From a virus, in the IMG/VR virus record IMGVR_UViG_3300042691_029560, positions 28,714 through 92,713 of that record: a DNA stretch of 64,000 nucleotides. The stretch is one strand, 5' to 3'. The notes under the pieces were generated by a model. That model searched no databases and was not told the origin of the DNA. It saw only the letters and a list, made by a program, of their open reading frames with translations. Shown piece by piece: positions 27,833-35,350 of the stretch. A program made the position numbers and the translations under genes. Position 1 is the first letter of the stretch. Each line of letters starts with the position of its first letter.

Positions 27833-27850
27833 CCTTAGTAGCGAACAGAT

Positions 27851-28372
27851 CTATAAGACTACTCTTACATTAGGATCATTAGCAAAGATCAGCTCAAATG
27901 TCTCGGCGTTGATCACGCCATCTCCCACTAGGCCACGATCAGCCTGGAACTGAGCGATCGCTGATTTAGTTACATCTCCGTAATACCCGTCTTTATCTTT
28001 CAGGGCTACAACATAACCAAGTTCATACAATCTTCGTTGTAAGTGGTGGATCGTTAGCGACTTGCGATTGTAGATGTTCTTGTAGATACACTTGTCCAAG
28101 AACACTTCATCAACTACGCCTAGTCCAACCACAGCTGGCCCTGCCGGGACAACTTCTTCTTGCTTGATAGGTGGAGCCGGAGTTGGAACCATACCACCAT
28201 CCGTGATCTCAATAACCGGAGCGATCTTTACCGGAATAGGATCTGGATCTACAACCGGCTCTTCTACCGGATCTACGACAGGTTCTTCTACCGGATCTTG
28301 ATCAACAACCGGCTCTTGATCTACAACAAGATCATTAGTTAGATCCGGATCTTTATTTTCTTTATTATTTGC
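27851..28372 (-). CDS. Peptidoglycan-binding-domain protein with an acidic Pro-rich repeat linker
   Basis: 173 residues. The N-terminal 50 residues repeat EEPVVDP/EPVVDQ blocks, then a Pro/Ala linker, then a PG_binding_1-type domain (about 95-170) with HHLQRRLYELGY, DGYYGDVTKSAIAQFQ and GVINAETF. Such domains anchor lysis or virion enzymes to cell wall. No catalytic domain is visible. The GTG at 28372 is preceded by GGAG at good spacing; a TTG at 28387 is the alternative. It ends an operon of three tiny membrane proteins, so a lysis cassette is plausible. Confidence 0.75.
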   Translation of the reverse strand, partial: ANNKENKDPDLTNDLVVDQEPVVDQDPVEEPVVDPVEEPVVDPDPIPVKIAPVIEITDGGMVPTPAPPIKQEEVVPAGPAVVGLGVVDEVFLDKCIYKNIYNRKSLTIHHLQRRLYELGYVVALKDKDGYYGDVTKSAIAQFQADRGLVGDGVINAETFELIFANDPNVRVVL

Positions 28373-28399
28373 CACTGATTTCTCCAATCTAATAAATGA

Positions 28400-28561
28400 T
28401 TACGCTCGCTGGGCAAGCAGAGCAAGTGAAATGCTTCCAAGACCTAAGACAACTGCGACAGCTGGATTAAAGAACGCAACGATCACAGCCAATCCTAGAA
28501 ATACAACAGAAAAAATGGCCGGCCACACCAAATCACGCAACCGGATAAGCCAACTAGACAT
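28400..28561 (-). CDS. Small membrane protein, possible holin-type
   Basis: 53 residues. MSSWLIRLRDLVWP, then an almost continuous hydrophobic stretch from residue 15 to 50 that could form two membrane helices with FNP at the turn. It lies between a peptidoglycan-binding protein gene and another tiny membrane protein gene. Size and context fit a holin, but there is no diagnostic motif. Confidence 0.65.
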   Translation of the reverse strand: MSSWLIRLRDLVWPAIFSVVFLGLAVIVAFFNPAVAVVLGLGSISLALLAQRA

Positions 28562-28562
28562 A

Positions 28563-28724
28563 CTAATCTTCTTTCTTCGGGGAAACTACCCCAAGTAGAG
28601 TTTGTGGCTCCGGATCATTCTTCCGGGCCATACGATCAGCATACAGGAATAAGATCCCATAAGAGATCCCATTGATCAATAAGATCGATCCAATGATCGC
28701 AAGTAAAAACCATAAAAGTTCCAT
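28563..28724 (-). CDS. Small membrane protein
   Basis: 53 residues with one N-terminal membrane helix (ELLWFLLAIIGSILLINGIS), then a charged tail ending SPKKED. Its ATG overlaps the TAA of the upstream gene by one base. Part of the tiny-membrane-protein operon; function unknown. Confidence 0.65.
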   Translation of the reverse strand: MELLWFLLAIIGSILLINGISYGILFLYADRMARKNDPEPQTLLGVVSPKKED

Positions 28725-28876
28725 TAGTCCACCAAATCTTCATCAAAAGTAGAATACCAATCATCTTTCTCAGATCCGTATAGGTATAAAACCTTAGCAA
28801 TCGGCAGCAGCACAGCTACGGCCAGGATCAAAAAGATAAACACCCCTAGGGTGAATAAAAGGATTGTAAGGATCAT
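28724..28876 (-). CDS. Small membrane protein, first of the operon
   Basis: 50 residues: an N-terminal hydrophobic helix (ILTILLFTLGVFIFLILAVA) and an acidic tail ending STFDEDLVD. It starts the operon that runs to 27851. Possible role in lysis or membrane modification; not assigned. Confidence 0.6.
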   Translation of the reverse strand: MILTILLFTLGVFIFLILAVAVLLPIAKVLYLYGSEKDDWYSTFDEDLVD

Positions 28877-28891
28877 AAAGAAATGATACCT

Positions 28892-28927
28892 TAGAAAAAA
28901 CCCCCCTAGTTTATGACTAAGGGGGTT
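28892..28927. terminator. Hairpin terminator
   Basis: CCCCCTAGT pairs with ACTAAGGGGG (one bulge). The A6 on its left gives a T-run on the minus strand, ending the operon whose last gene is 28936-29121. Confidence 0.75.
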
Positions 28928-28935
28928 ATCTACTA

Positions 28936-29121
28936 CTAATCTCTATGCCTACGCCTAATAAATCTAGGCAATTCACTAATAGCAAGAACCAAAGCACCAA
29001 AGATTAGCAATAGACCGAGAGATAGTCCAACAAACATAGAGTTTGTATGACCGAGATGCTCACCAAAGTAAAATCCCATAATCACCGAACTACAACCGAG
29101 AGCCATTAGTAAAAACTTCAT
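28936..29121 (-). CDS. Small two-helix membrane protein
   Basis: 61 residues with hydrophobic segments at about 1-20 and 28-50 and a basic tail FIRRRHRD. The ATG overlaps the upstream TAA by one base (TAATG). Translationally coupled to the gene at 29121; function unknown. Confidence 0.65.
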   Translation of the reverse strand: MKFLLMALGCSSVIMGFYFGEHLGHTNSMFVGLSLGLLLIFGALVLAISELPRFIRRRHRD

Positions 29122-29327
29122 TAGTCATTTCTCCTTAGAGCATCAAACGCAAACAACAAAGTAAATCCTACACCGAGAACCATACCGAACCCAAAGTAAT
29201 CGGCAAAGGTGTTTCCATTAGAACCAGCACCATAAGCGATTAGCATTACGCAACCAACCGAATAGACAAGTCCAACAAACGGAACAATAACAATACCAGC
29301 AAGTAATCTACGAACAAAGAACTTCAT
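29121..29327 (-). CDS. Small two-helix membrane protein
   Basis: 68 residues starting MKFFVRRLLAGIV, chosen because AAGGAG lies eight bases upstream. Two membrane segments (about 8-30 and 42-60) and a charged end ALRRND. With 28936 it forms a pair of tiny envelope proteins. Confidence 0.65.
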   Translation of the reverse strand: MKFFVRRLLAGIVIVPFVGLVYSVGCVMLIAYGAGSNGNTFADYFGFGMVLGVGFTLLFAFDALRRND

Positions 29328-29389
29328 TTGTAATCTCCTTTCCTGAGATACTAAAAGTCTATACCACAATAAAGCAAACACACAAGTAT

Positions 29390-29527
29390 TTATTTAGACC
29401 ACTTTTTAGGGCAGTCCATATGGAAATAGGTAATAAGAGCCTGAGTTGGATCGGTAGTAGTAGCACCACACCACATACAAGACCAGCTCTCTTTTTTAGA
29501 CTTCTTAGGGGACTTACGATCTGCCAT
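29390..29527 (-). CDS. Small zinc-ribbon-like protein
   Basis: 45 residues: a Lys/Ser-rich start (MADRKSPKKSKKES), then CMWCG and HMDC, a likely four-ligand zinc site. AAAGGAG precedes the ATG. Function unknown. Confidence 0.6.
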   Translation of the reverse strand: MADRKSPKKSKKESWSCMWCGATTTDPTQALITYFHMDCPKKWSK

Positions 29528-29538
29528 TAGTTTCTCCT

Positions 29539-29643
29539 TTACTTTTTGGCGTTTAGGTTGTGAGCAATCCAAGATAACTTATGAGCAACGCTTACAAGCG
29601 TGCCACTAATACTTAGCAAGCGTTTAGCGATTTTCTTTTTCAT
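29539..29643 (-). CDS. Tiny basic peptide
   Basis: 34 residues beginning MKKKIAKRLLSISG and ending NLNAKK. AGGAG lies five bases before the ATG, and it is 11 bases upstream of the next gene. Basic amphipathic sequence; could bind nucleic acid or membrane. Confidence 0.5.
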   Translation of the reverse strand: MKKKIAKRLLSISGTLVSVAHKLSWIAHNLNAKK

Positions 29644-29729
29644 TAGAACTCCTTGTGTTGTAAGTCTAGTGGATTAGGTGAGCAGTTTAGAACACTTGCT
29701 CAGGTGTTATCTCTTTCTATGAGATTGGC

Positions 29730-29960
29730 TTATGATAACTTTTCACCGAGAGCAGTTAGCAACTCGTAAGGTGAAACACGCAACTCTCGGCAAAGGGTAG
29801 CAAGCGTGTTTGACGGGATGTGTCGCTGATTGTGAAAGTATCGGCTAAGGCTAGACTTCTGTAAGCCCGTAGCGATTGCGAATTGGTTTAGGGATTGGTA
29901 GCCCTGACTTTCATACTGAGCAACGAACCACGCCCAAGTATCTACTTTTTTCTTTCCCAT
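29730..29960 (-). CDS. Cro/Xre-type HTH regulator
   Basis: 76 residues. QSLNQFAIATGLQKSSLSRYFHNQRHIPSNTLATLCRELRVS is a classic Xre helix-turn-helix followed by the usual third and fourth helices. Typical ribosome site GAAAAGGAGAAACAAA. It is probably a small phage repressor or Cro-like protein; its target is unknown, and the repeated boxes in the surrounding spacers are candidates. Confidence 0.78.
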   Translation of the reverse strand: MGKKKVDTWAWFVAQYESQGYQSLNQFAIATGLQKSSLSRYFHNQRHIPSNTLATLCRELRVSPYELLTALGEKLS

Positions 29961-30091
29961 TTTGTTTCTCCTTTTCTAATCGGGAATAACTCAATCTAAC
30001 CACAACTCAAACTTATTCGCAAGTTTATTTGTATCCGTGTTTGGATCGGTTTCCAGAGATCTCCAAGCTTCGGCCGGCCATAGCCTAGACA

Positions 30092-30616
30092 CTACCAACT
30101 CGGGTTAGTAGTGTCTAGGGCTAGCAACCACTCAACAAAGTTAGGGTTGAACAGAACTAACTCGTGTCGCTTCTCACGCATTAGGTCAATCGCTTCTTGG
30201 ACTTGGTATCCGTCAAGCATTAGAACTATCGCCATAAGTAAGCCAGACCTATTTAGACCTGCTTGGCAACGGACTAGCACCTTTTCCCCAGACTTCCAAT
30301 CAGTAAAGATGTTGTAAGCGATACGCATAAATGCTTTTTCATCAAAGTCAGTATCAGCACTATCAAAGTATCCGTATCTAAACTCTTTTACTAACCAATC
30401 AACAGGGTTAGCGTGAGCATAGAAAGTATAAACGCTATCAAAGTTTCGCTTCTTGATAGAGATTAGGGGTCTATCAAACTCGCAATGCTTATCACCAACT
30501 CGGTCATCATCATCAGTTCCACCTAGCCAAAGGTTAGGCAGTATCTCACTCCAAAGTTCAGGCTTGGTGAACTTCTTAGTTTTTGCTTCGTCATAAGATT
30601 TTTCGTAGTTATTCAT
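30092..30616 (-). CDS. Dual-specificity/tyrosine phosphatase-like protein
   Basis: 174 residues. The active-site loop VLVRCQAGLNRSG has Cys117 and Arg123 in the C-x5-R arrangement with a following Ser, and an upstream acidic DSADTDFDE segment could hold the general acid. The N-terminal PNLWLGG strand is also typical. Such enzymes remove phosphate from Tyr/Ser/Thr of proteins, or from nucleotides or lipids. Only the His normally before Cys is replaced by Arg. Single-gene cassette with GAAAGGACAAA before the ATG. Substrate unknown. Confidence 0.82.
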   Translation of the reverse strand: MNNYEKSYDEAKTKKFTKPELWSEILPNLWLGGTDDDDRVGDKHCEFDRPLISIKKRNFDSVYTFYAHANPVDWLVKEFRYGYFDSADTDFDEKAFMRIAYNIFTDWKSGEKVLVRCQAGLNRSGLLMAIVLMLDGYQVQEAIDLMREKRHELVLFNPNFVEWLLALDTTNPSW

Positions 30617-30690
30617 TTTGTCCTTTCACTAACTACAACCTAAATACTATTTGATTTATTCCCGAGATTAGAAATAATTTTGGATCGTGT

Positions 30691-30858
30691 TTAGTCAAAC
30701 TCCCGAATAGATTTTGACTTGTTAGCCAAGCGTGTTCTTGCTCGCTTGCTTCGCTTATCAGCGTGAACGCCACTAGCGTTAGAGCGTGAACGCTCACGCA
30801 ACATAATCTCCAACGCCAAAGCTTCGGCATTACGCCTTGCCTTATTAGCCTTGTTCAT
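30691..30858 (-). CDS. Small very basic protein
   Basis: 55 residues, MNKANKARRNAEALALEIMLRERSRSN and a second half rich in Arg, Lys and Ser, ending SIREFD. GGAAAGGAATGAAA precedes the ATG. A nucleic-acid-binding role is likely from charge alone. Confidence 0.6.
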   Translation of the reverse strand: MNKANKARRNAEALALEIMLRERSRSNASGVHADKRSKRARTRLANKSKSIREFD

Positions 30859-30983
30859 TTTCATTCCTTTCCCGAATGGCAGACACTCTAATCCTATCAG
30901 TTAGGGCAGACATAGCAAGTGGCGTGTCGCGGCCACAGATCAACCGGCAGAGATCTCTACCGGATCTCCCGGCCGGTAGAGAT

Positions 30984-31013
30984 AATCCCCCTGGCGAATG
31001 ATCCAGGGGGATT
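30984..31013. terminator. Hairpin terminator
   Basis: AATCCCCCTGG pairs with CCAGGGGGATT with an eight-base loop, just beyond the stop of the gene at 31032. Confidence 0.7.
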
Positions 31014-31031
31014 TTCTAAGTCGGTGGCAGA

Positions 31032-31244
31032 TTAGATGTAATCGCTAAACGCTAGCAAAGGGTCAAAGGGTTCTGGCTTTTTCTTTACTCGCATTTTCTC
31101 AACATAATCGCTGTCTTTCCATTGCTCGGCTCCACAAGACGGACAAAGTAGTTCACCCGTTCTAGTTAGCGATTGCTCCCCGTAGAAGTGTCCACAAGCA
31201 ACACAATCAAAGATGTAGATGTAGTGTTTTCTAAACCCGAACAT
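31032..31244 (-). CDS. Zinc-ribbon protein
   Basis: 70 residues. CVACG near residue 15 and CPSCG near residue 34 form a rubredoxin-like zinc ribbon, followed by a Lys-rich helix and an acidic end. Downstream gene of a cluster reading from 31774; GGAAAGGAAACTA before the ATG. Probably nucleic-acid- or protein-binding. Confidence 0.65.
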   Translation of the reverse strand: MFGFRKHYIYIFDCVACGHFYGEQSLTRTGELLCPSCGAEQWKDSDYVEKMRVKKKPEPFDPLLAFSDYI

Positions 31245-31256
31245 TAGTTTCCTTTC

Positions 31257-31412
31257 CTAGTAGTTTTCGTTTAGGTATTCCATAAGTTCAGTATAACTCT
31301 TTCCAAGAGAAATCAAACTAATAAGTTGCTCATCCATAGCAAGTAAGTTTATGTCTATCAAGCTCTCACCCGAAAGCATAAGTAAGATTTTACCTACTGC
31401 TCCAATTCCCAT
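31257..31412 (-). CDS. Hypothetical 51-residue protein
   Basis: MGIGAVGKILLMLSGESLIDINL with a C-terminal ELMEYLNENY. Starts inside the end of the upstream gene (19-base overlap) with GAAAGGAACTGAA as ribosome site, which supports translation. Helical; no family recognised. Confidence 0.55.
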   Translation of the reverse strand: MGIGAVGKILLMLSGESLIDINLLAMDEQLISLISLGKSYTELMEYLNENY

Positions 31413-31570
31413 TTCAGTTCCTTTCCAGAGAATTCCAGCAATTCGTTTTTCTGCTCATCGGTGAGCATAGCAAACGCCATACCAGCAAGATACGCATAAG
31501 CGTTATCCTCTTTATCAGTTTTACCTGTCCTGATTAGGTTGTCGATAATTTGTTTTGCTAAAGTATCCAT
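31394..31570 (-). CDS. Hypothetical 58-residue helical protein
   Basis: MDTLAKQIIDNLIRTGK then DEQKNELLEFSGKELKWELEQ; acidic and helical. GAAAGGAACCAA before the ATG. Translationally coupled to the next gene; unknown function. Confidence 0.6.
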   Translation of the reverse strand: MDTLAKQIIDNLIRTGKTDKEDNAYAYLAGMAFAMLTDEQKNELLEFSGKELKWELEQ

Positions 31571-31582
31571 TTGGTTCCTTTC

Positions 31583-31774
31583 TTATTCGTTGTCTAGTTT
31601 ATCAGGTTCATCGTAGTTATCGTGCCAGATTTCATCTGGTATCGCCCAAATAGTTTCTAACTCCATAAGTCGCTGGTTCAGCACTCTTAGGGTTTTGTTT
31701 TTTGGTTTTTCTAGCCAAGTTGGATCGTTTGTTATGTCGCTGATTACTGCCTTGTAAGCGTCTGCTAGTTCCAA
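31583..31774 (-). CDS. Hypothetical 63-residue protein
   Basis: MELADAYKAVISDITNDPTWLEKPKNK, acidic C-terminus. GAAAGGAAACAACC before the ATG. First gene of the small cluster running to 31032. No family recognised. Confidence 0.6.
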   Translation of the reverse strand: MELADAYKAVISDITNDPTWLEKPKNKTLRVLNQRLMELETIWAIPDEIWHDNYDEPDKLDNE

Positions 31775-31851
31775 GGTTGTTTCCTTTCATCCGTGTATCT
31801 AAACATTACCACATTTGATTATTTTACAAAGTTTAGATCGATCGGTGTTGA

Positions 31852-32040
31852 TTATTTTTTTCTTTTCTTTTTATCGCCAATTGCGACAATAATATCAACT
31901 TCGTAGAAGCGTTCTACAACTTCTCTTGCTGTTTCCCAAGTAGATAGTTCGATGTAAGTTCCATTGTGCATTTCCACAAGTTCATCAGCAAGGCGTTCTA
32001 GTAGTTCATCGCTACTTAGGTGTTTTACATACTTAGCCAT
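31852..32040 (-). CDS. Hypothetical 62-residue protein
   Basis: Begins MAKYVKHLSSDELLERLADELVEMH, a helical segment, then a beta-rich half ending KKKRKK. GAAAGGAAACTAACTA before the ATG. Unknown. Confidence 0.6.
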   Translation of the reverse strand: MAKYVKHLSSDELLERLADELVEMHNGTYIELSTWETAREVVERFYEVDIIVAIGDKKKRKK

Positions 32041-32142
32041 TAGTTAGTTTCCTTTCGGGATTAGGGGTTTCAGTTTATAGCAAACTTGCGACATTAGGCA
32101 AGATTTATTCCGGCAAGTCTGGATCAAATTTGTAAAGCTTCT

Positions 32143-32313
32143 TTACTCCGGATTAGTCTGCTTCTTTAGAACTCTAACTCTCCGGCTAAGTCTAAGGTTA
32201 GGTTGGAATGGAATTAGTCCGGCGGCCATCGCCAGGTACACAAGTTCGTAAAGCTTCCGTGTCTGGAACTTGTCTAGTTCAGCGATCTGTTCAGGCGTTA
32301 GTTTAGTTCTCAC
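32143..32313 (-). CDS. Hypothetical 56-residue basic protein
   Basis: GTG start overlapping the upstream TGA as GTGA. MRTKLTPEQIAELDKFQTRKLYELV and a basic C-terminal half with RLSRRVRVLKK. Coupled to the 32310 gene; unknown function. Confidence 0.6.
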   Translation of the reverse strand: MRTKLTPEQIAELDKFQTRKLYELVYLAMAAGLIPFQPNLRLSRRVRVLKKQTNPE

Positions 32314-32474
32314 TCTTGCTCACTCTCGTCAATAGGAAACGCTTGTCTAAACGCTTCATCTACTTCGGGGTCAAAGAGCCACTCCAAGAAACCCCTAACA
32401 CCACTCTCGGTGTTCAGGTCAAACTTAGGGTTCAGTAGTGGGTTCTGGTCTGGGTCTGGGATTTGATTAGTCAT
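32310..32474 (-). CDS. Hypothetical 54-residue acidic protein
   Basis: MTNQIPDPDQNPLLNPKFDLN then acidic EWLFDPEVDEAF, ending DESEQE. GAAAGGAAGTAA before the ATG. Partner of the basic protein encoded immediately downstream, and the opposite charges could mean they interact (inference). Confidence 0.6.
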   Translation of the reverse strand: MTNQIPDPDQNPLLNPKFDLNTESGVRGFLEWLFDPEVDEAFRQAFPIDESEQE

Positions 32475-32507
32475 TTACTTCCTTTCAGTAAATAGAACCA
32501 AGTTTAT

Positions 32508-32705
32508 TTAGGATTTATTCCCGATTTGGATTTTATTTTTCAGTTGTCGCAACCTAATCCGTGTTGTCCCGTGGGTCTTACACCACTTCGGGTGCTTACA
32601 CGGAACTAAGACAAGTCGCCTTTCGCCGAATGGGTCTTTATCTTTCAGTAGTCCAAGGGCAAACAATTCGGCTTTCTCGGCATCGCCTTTTTTCTCAACA
32701 AACAT
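32508..32705 (-). CDS. Hypothetical 65-residue protein with a CxHPxWC motif
   Basis: Starts MFVEKKGDAEKAELF (GGAAAGGAAAGTT upstream decides this start over 32765). VPCKHPKWCKTHGTTRIRLRQL suggests a metal site followed by a basic strand. Similar small proteins occur in actinophages; function unknown. Confidence 0.62.
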   Translation of the reverse strand: MFVEKKGDAEKAELFALGLLKDKDPFGERRLVLVPCKHPKWCKTHGTTRIRLRQLKNKIQIGNKS

Positions 32706-32799
32706 AACTTTCCTTTCCAATAAAGATAACTCTATCAACCTTGGATTTATTCCCAAGTATTTCAATAAGTTTTGATCGGCCGGCCGGTGAGCTTAGCCA

Positions 32800-32975
32800 C
32801 GCAGATACGGAAACACCCCCAACCAGAAAAATAGAGAAAACTAGTTAGGGGTGTTCCTTTATAGGAAAGGAAACTACTGACTTGGTGAAACATGAAAAAC
32901 CAAGTCGGGCAAGTGAGATACTCTCGAACTTGCTTATTGCTAGGTTAGCAAATAAATAACAAAATAGCAACACCA
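32800..32975. other. Gene-free spacer with two hairpins and a Shine-Dalgarno-like loop
   Basis: The 32766-33024 gap holds GGAACACCCC...GGGGTGTTTCC, a GACTTGG/CCAAGTC hairpin and, on the plus strand, GGAAAGGAAAC. On the minus strand this becomes a pyrimidine loop complementary to the phage's usual ribosome site. Only very short plus-strand reading frames (18-24 codons) are present. It could be a small RNA or a remnant of a lost gene. Confidence 0.4.
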
Positions 32976-32983
32976 AAAGCAAA

Positions 32984-33010
32984 AAACCGTAGCAATTTAG
33001 CTACGGTTTT
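32984..33010. terminator. Hairpin terminator
   Basis: AAACCGTAGC pairs with GCTACGGTTT with A6 and T5 flanks; ends the lipoprotein gene at 33025 and would work in both directions. Confidence 0.8.
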
Positions 33011-33024
33011 TCGCTGATTTGGAT

Positions 33025-33582
33025 CTATCCAGCAAACGCAGGTTTTTTGTTTGATACCTGATCAATGACCCTTACAAACCGGATCTGACTATTTTTGTAG
33101 TCAGATAGTGGCTGTATGATCGTCGATCTTGCTCCGTAATGAGCGTTTATGATCTTTCCATTACCAATATAGATTGCTGAGTGGTAGAAGCTATGACTGC
33201 CCTTGTAGGCAAACACAACCACATCTCCAGCTCGGGGGTTGGACACACGCTTACCAATATGCGCTTGCTTATCGGCAGAATGAGGGATTTCTAGGCCGAA
33301 CCTTTGGTAGGTCCAGCGAACTAATCCTGAGCAGTCCCAACCCCTTGGAGAAGATCCGGAGAACACATAGGGTGTTACTCCAACCTTAGTCCGTAAGTAT
33401 TTGATGACTTGCTTCATCCGGACAGTATTGCGATGAAGCTTCAACGGATCGTCAGAATACTTATTCGCAACACTATTTTTCTGATCCGAAACAACCATAG
33501 GTCTATGATCGTATCCGGACGCAGCTGATGAACATCCAACTAGCATTAGGAGCACACTAGTTATTGTGATGAACCTCTTCAT
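33025..33582 (-). CDS. NlpC/P60-family lipoprotein
   Basis: 185 residues. An N-terminal signal with lipobox LVGC (Cys17) predicts a lipid-anchored, exported protein. The NlpC/P60 domain has the expected triad: Cys84 in GWDCSGLVRW, His134 in FYHSAIYIG and His148 in NAHYG. These enzymes cut peptide bonds in cell-wall stem peptides. A phage lipoprotein with an intact wall peptidase could act in lysis from outside the membrane, in wall remodelling or in superinfection exclusion. Own terminator; ribosome site GGAAAGGTGGTCGCCAA. Confidence 0.88.
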   Translation of the reverse strand: MKRFITITSVLLMLVGCSSAASGYDHRPMVVSDQKNSVANKYSDDPLKLHRNTVRMKQVIKYLRTKVGVTPYVFSGSSPRGWDCSGLVRWTYQRFGLEIPHSADKQAHIGKRVSNPRAGDVVVFAYKGSHSFYHSAIYIGNGKIINAHYGARSTIIQPLSDYKNSQIRFVRVIDQVSNKKPAFAG

Positions 33583-33730
33583 TTGGCGACCACCTTTCCT
33601 TGCGTTAGTACAGGTCGTTTATTGTCGGGTCTCCCGTCACATTGATCCGAAAACCAATGTGTCTAAATTATAAGGGCCAATTAGATCTACAAACAACATT
33701 TTTGATCAATTTTTCCGAAAAAATAGCAAA

Positions 33731-33752
33731 AACCCCTGGAAAACCAGGGGTT
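33731..33752. terminator. Hairpin terminator
   Basis: AACCCCTGG-AAAA-CCAGGGGTT, 21 bases beyond the stop of the gene at 33773, with A-rich flank. Confidence 0.75.
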
Positions 33753-33772
33753 CTTACATTGACCGGAGATTT

Positions 33773-33985
33773 CTACTCTGCCGGTGTGTTCTCGGCGATT
33801 TGCTCCTTGAGCCAAGCTAACGCAGCCTGCCGGCCCTTTACTCCGCGACCGAAAGTCTTGTAAGCGTCAATGTTGAGCAACCGGCCCAATGACTTCATAG
33901 CCGGTTCGCCAAAAGTCATCTTTCCGTCTGTGCTGATTTCAAACTCCAAGTTGATAACTAGGATTTCTGCCTGTAGTGAGTTCAT
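33773..33985 (-). CDS. Hypothetical 70-residue protein
   Basis: MNSLQAEILVINLEFEISTDGK then GRLLNIDAYKTFGRGVKGRQAALAWLKE. GAAAGGAAATCAA before the ATG. Single-gene cassette with its own terminator. No family recognised. Confidence 0.65.
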   Translation of the reverse strand: MNSLQAEILVINLEFEISTDGKMTFGEPAMKSLGRLLNIDAYKTFGRGVKGRQAALAWLKEQIAENTPAE

Positions 33986-34093
33986 TTGATTTCCTTTCGC
34001 CTAACTACATAAAAAGCCTACACCAAAAACTAAAAAACACAAACATAAAAACATAAATAGATCTGTTTCTATGTTTGTGTCGTTTAGTGTTTG

Positions 34094-34309
34094 TTAGATA
34101 CTCCACGCACCAAAGTCGGTATCGGCAGCGATACGCCTAGCGTTCATCCACGCACTTTCTCCATAAAAGTATGTGACTTTCTTGGTGACTTTGTTTCTAA
34201 CTTTCCAATAGTCTTGCTCGAATACCGCAGTTCCATAACTAACTTCCACTAGGTCGCTGTTATAAGCAACTGTCCATTCTTTCACTAGACTTACGCTTGG
34301 CTTAGCCAT
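34094..34309 (-). CDS. Hypothetical 71-residue protein
   Basis: Beta-rich, Trp/Tyr-rich sequence with YWKVRNKVTKKVTYFYGESAW. GAAAGGAAACTAA before the ATG overlaps the end of the upstream gene. Unknown function. Confidence 0.62.
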   Translation of the reverse strand: MAKPSVSLVKEWTVAYNSDLVEVSYGTAVFEQDYWKVRNKVTKKVTYFYGESAWMNARRIAADTDFGAWSI

Positions 34310-34441
34310 TTAGTTTCCTTTCGGTTGATTATCGATAATCTGTGTAAATAGTTTATTGACTACCCTGTCCATATGGCAAGGGTCGCATAGAAAAGATTCG
34401 CTCGGTAAAAGCTCCGTTCGGCAGTCTAAACAGGTTCGCAC
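34310..34441 (-). CDS. Tiny zinc-ribbon protein
   Basis: 43 residues from a GTG that shares its G with the TAG of the upstream gene. CLDC and CDPC pairs (MRTCLDCRTELL, FLCDPCHMD) make a zinc ribbon, followed by a helix ending QPKGN. Its last codons double as the ribosome site of the next gene. Confidence 0.58.
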   Translation of the reverse strand: MRTCLDCRTELLPSESFLCDPCHMDRVVNKLFTQIIDNQPKGN

Positions 34442-34626
34442 TATTTCAGCGCCTTTCTAGTCTTTCTTAGCGATACCAATTCCTTTACATCGCTAATGCC
34501 GATATTGTCTAAGGCAGATACAACTTTGTAAGCAATTTCTAATGACTTGTGTTCGGTTGAGATAGGGGCTAATACTTTGGTCGCAACTTTGGCAACAATC
34601 TTGGCAGTAATAATTTCGGCTAGCAT
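34441..34626 (-). CDS. Hypothetical 61-residue helical protein
   Basis: MLAEIITAKIVAKVATKVLAPIST then KELVSLRKTRKALK; amphipathic and basic at the end. GAAAGGAAATAA before the ATG. First gene of a three-gene cluster (34626 to 34094). Confidence 0.6.
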   Translation of the reverse strand: MLAEIITAKIVAKVATKVLAPISTEHKSLEIAYKVVSALDNIGISDVKELVSLRKTRKALK

Positions 34627-34746
34627 TTATTTCCTTTCGTAGAATTACAGACTACATTACACCTAAGACATTTCGCAACATTTCACCAAACTAAATTGGA
34701 TCGTGTTGTAGAGATCTCTAAGCTTGGTGAGCAGATAGGCTACGGC

Positions 34747-35091
34747 CTATCTGTCGAAAACAGTATCTAAAAACTCTTGCTTTGTATAGACAACTTCTCG
34801 ATAGACAACATTTCCGTCGTCAGCAGAAATAATAATTGCTTCATTGTCGTCAGCGAAAAATCGGTTCTCTCCCACGCTAATACCGAAACTTAGGTTTCCG
34901 TCATAGTTAGCCCGTGTAGAAAACTCATAGAAAAGTTGAGCAGTTAGATAAGCAGGGTCGCCAATTCTATCTGTTCTCGATAAAACATCTACTACGGCAA
35001 GCACATTATCTGTTCCTGACCAGTGGCCGTAAAGGTGGATAGGTTCGATAAAGTCTTTGCTTGTTACAATAATTCTTGACCTGTCGCCCAT
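34747..35091 (-). CDS. Hypothetical 114-residue phage protein
   Basis: Begins MGDRSRIIVTSKDFIEPIHLYGHWSGTD, a segment I associate with small conserved actinophage proteins, followed by an alpha/beta body and IIISADDGNVVYREVVYTKQEFLD. GAAAGGAAATCCAA before the ATG and a TTGCGA/TAGTCT promoter upstream. Function unknown. Confidence 0.68.
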   Translation of the reverse strand: MGDRSRIIVTSKDFIEPIHLYGHWSGTDNVLAVVDVLSRTDRIGDPAYLTAQLFYEFSTRANYDGNLSFGISVGENRFFADDNEAIIISADDGNVVYREVVYTKQEFLDTVFDR

Positions 35092-35186
35092 TTGGATTTC
35101 CTTTCATTCGGGACACTAAAAGACTACACCTAACCTAAGACATTCGCAAGCGTGTCGCAAGCCGGCCGGAGCTGGATCAAAAAGTT

Positions 35187-35296
35187 GTCCCCCGTTAGGC
35201 GCTAACATAACGGGGGACTAATTTGGTCGTACACCTAAGCAGTTGTTGTGAACATTATTAAGTTATTTATACTTAGATGTTTGTCGCGGTTGCGAC
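35187..35296 (-). ncRNA. Candidate small structured RNA 1 (about 110 nt)
   Basis: No gene lies in 35092-35391, yet the strand carries a complete transcription unit: -35 TTGCCG (35331-35326), a 17-bp spacer, -10 TAGAGT (35308-35303), then a GUCGC-AACC-GCGAC hairpin, a long-range CAUCUAAG/CUUAGGUG pairing, and a strong terminator (GTCCCCCGTTA stem followed by CTTTTT). The longest ATG frame inside is six codons. Start site is approximate. Confidence 0.6.
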
Positions 35297-35350
35297 TAGA
35301 AAACTCTACCAAAAATTTTATTTATCGGCAAGCTTAGAGATCTTATGAAT

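Noticed and set aside
30633-30830. Open frame of 65 codons
   Set aside because: Shadow of the basic-protein gene 30691-30858, which has the ribosome site.
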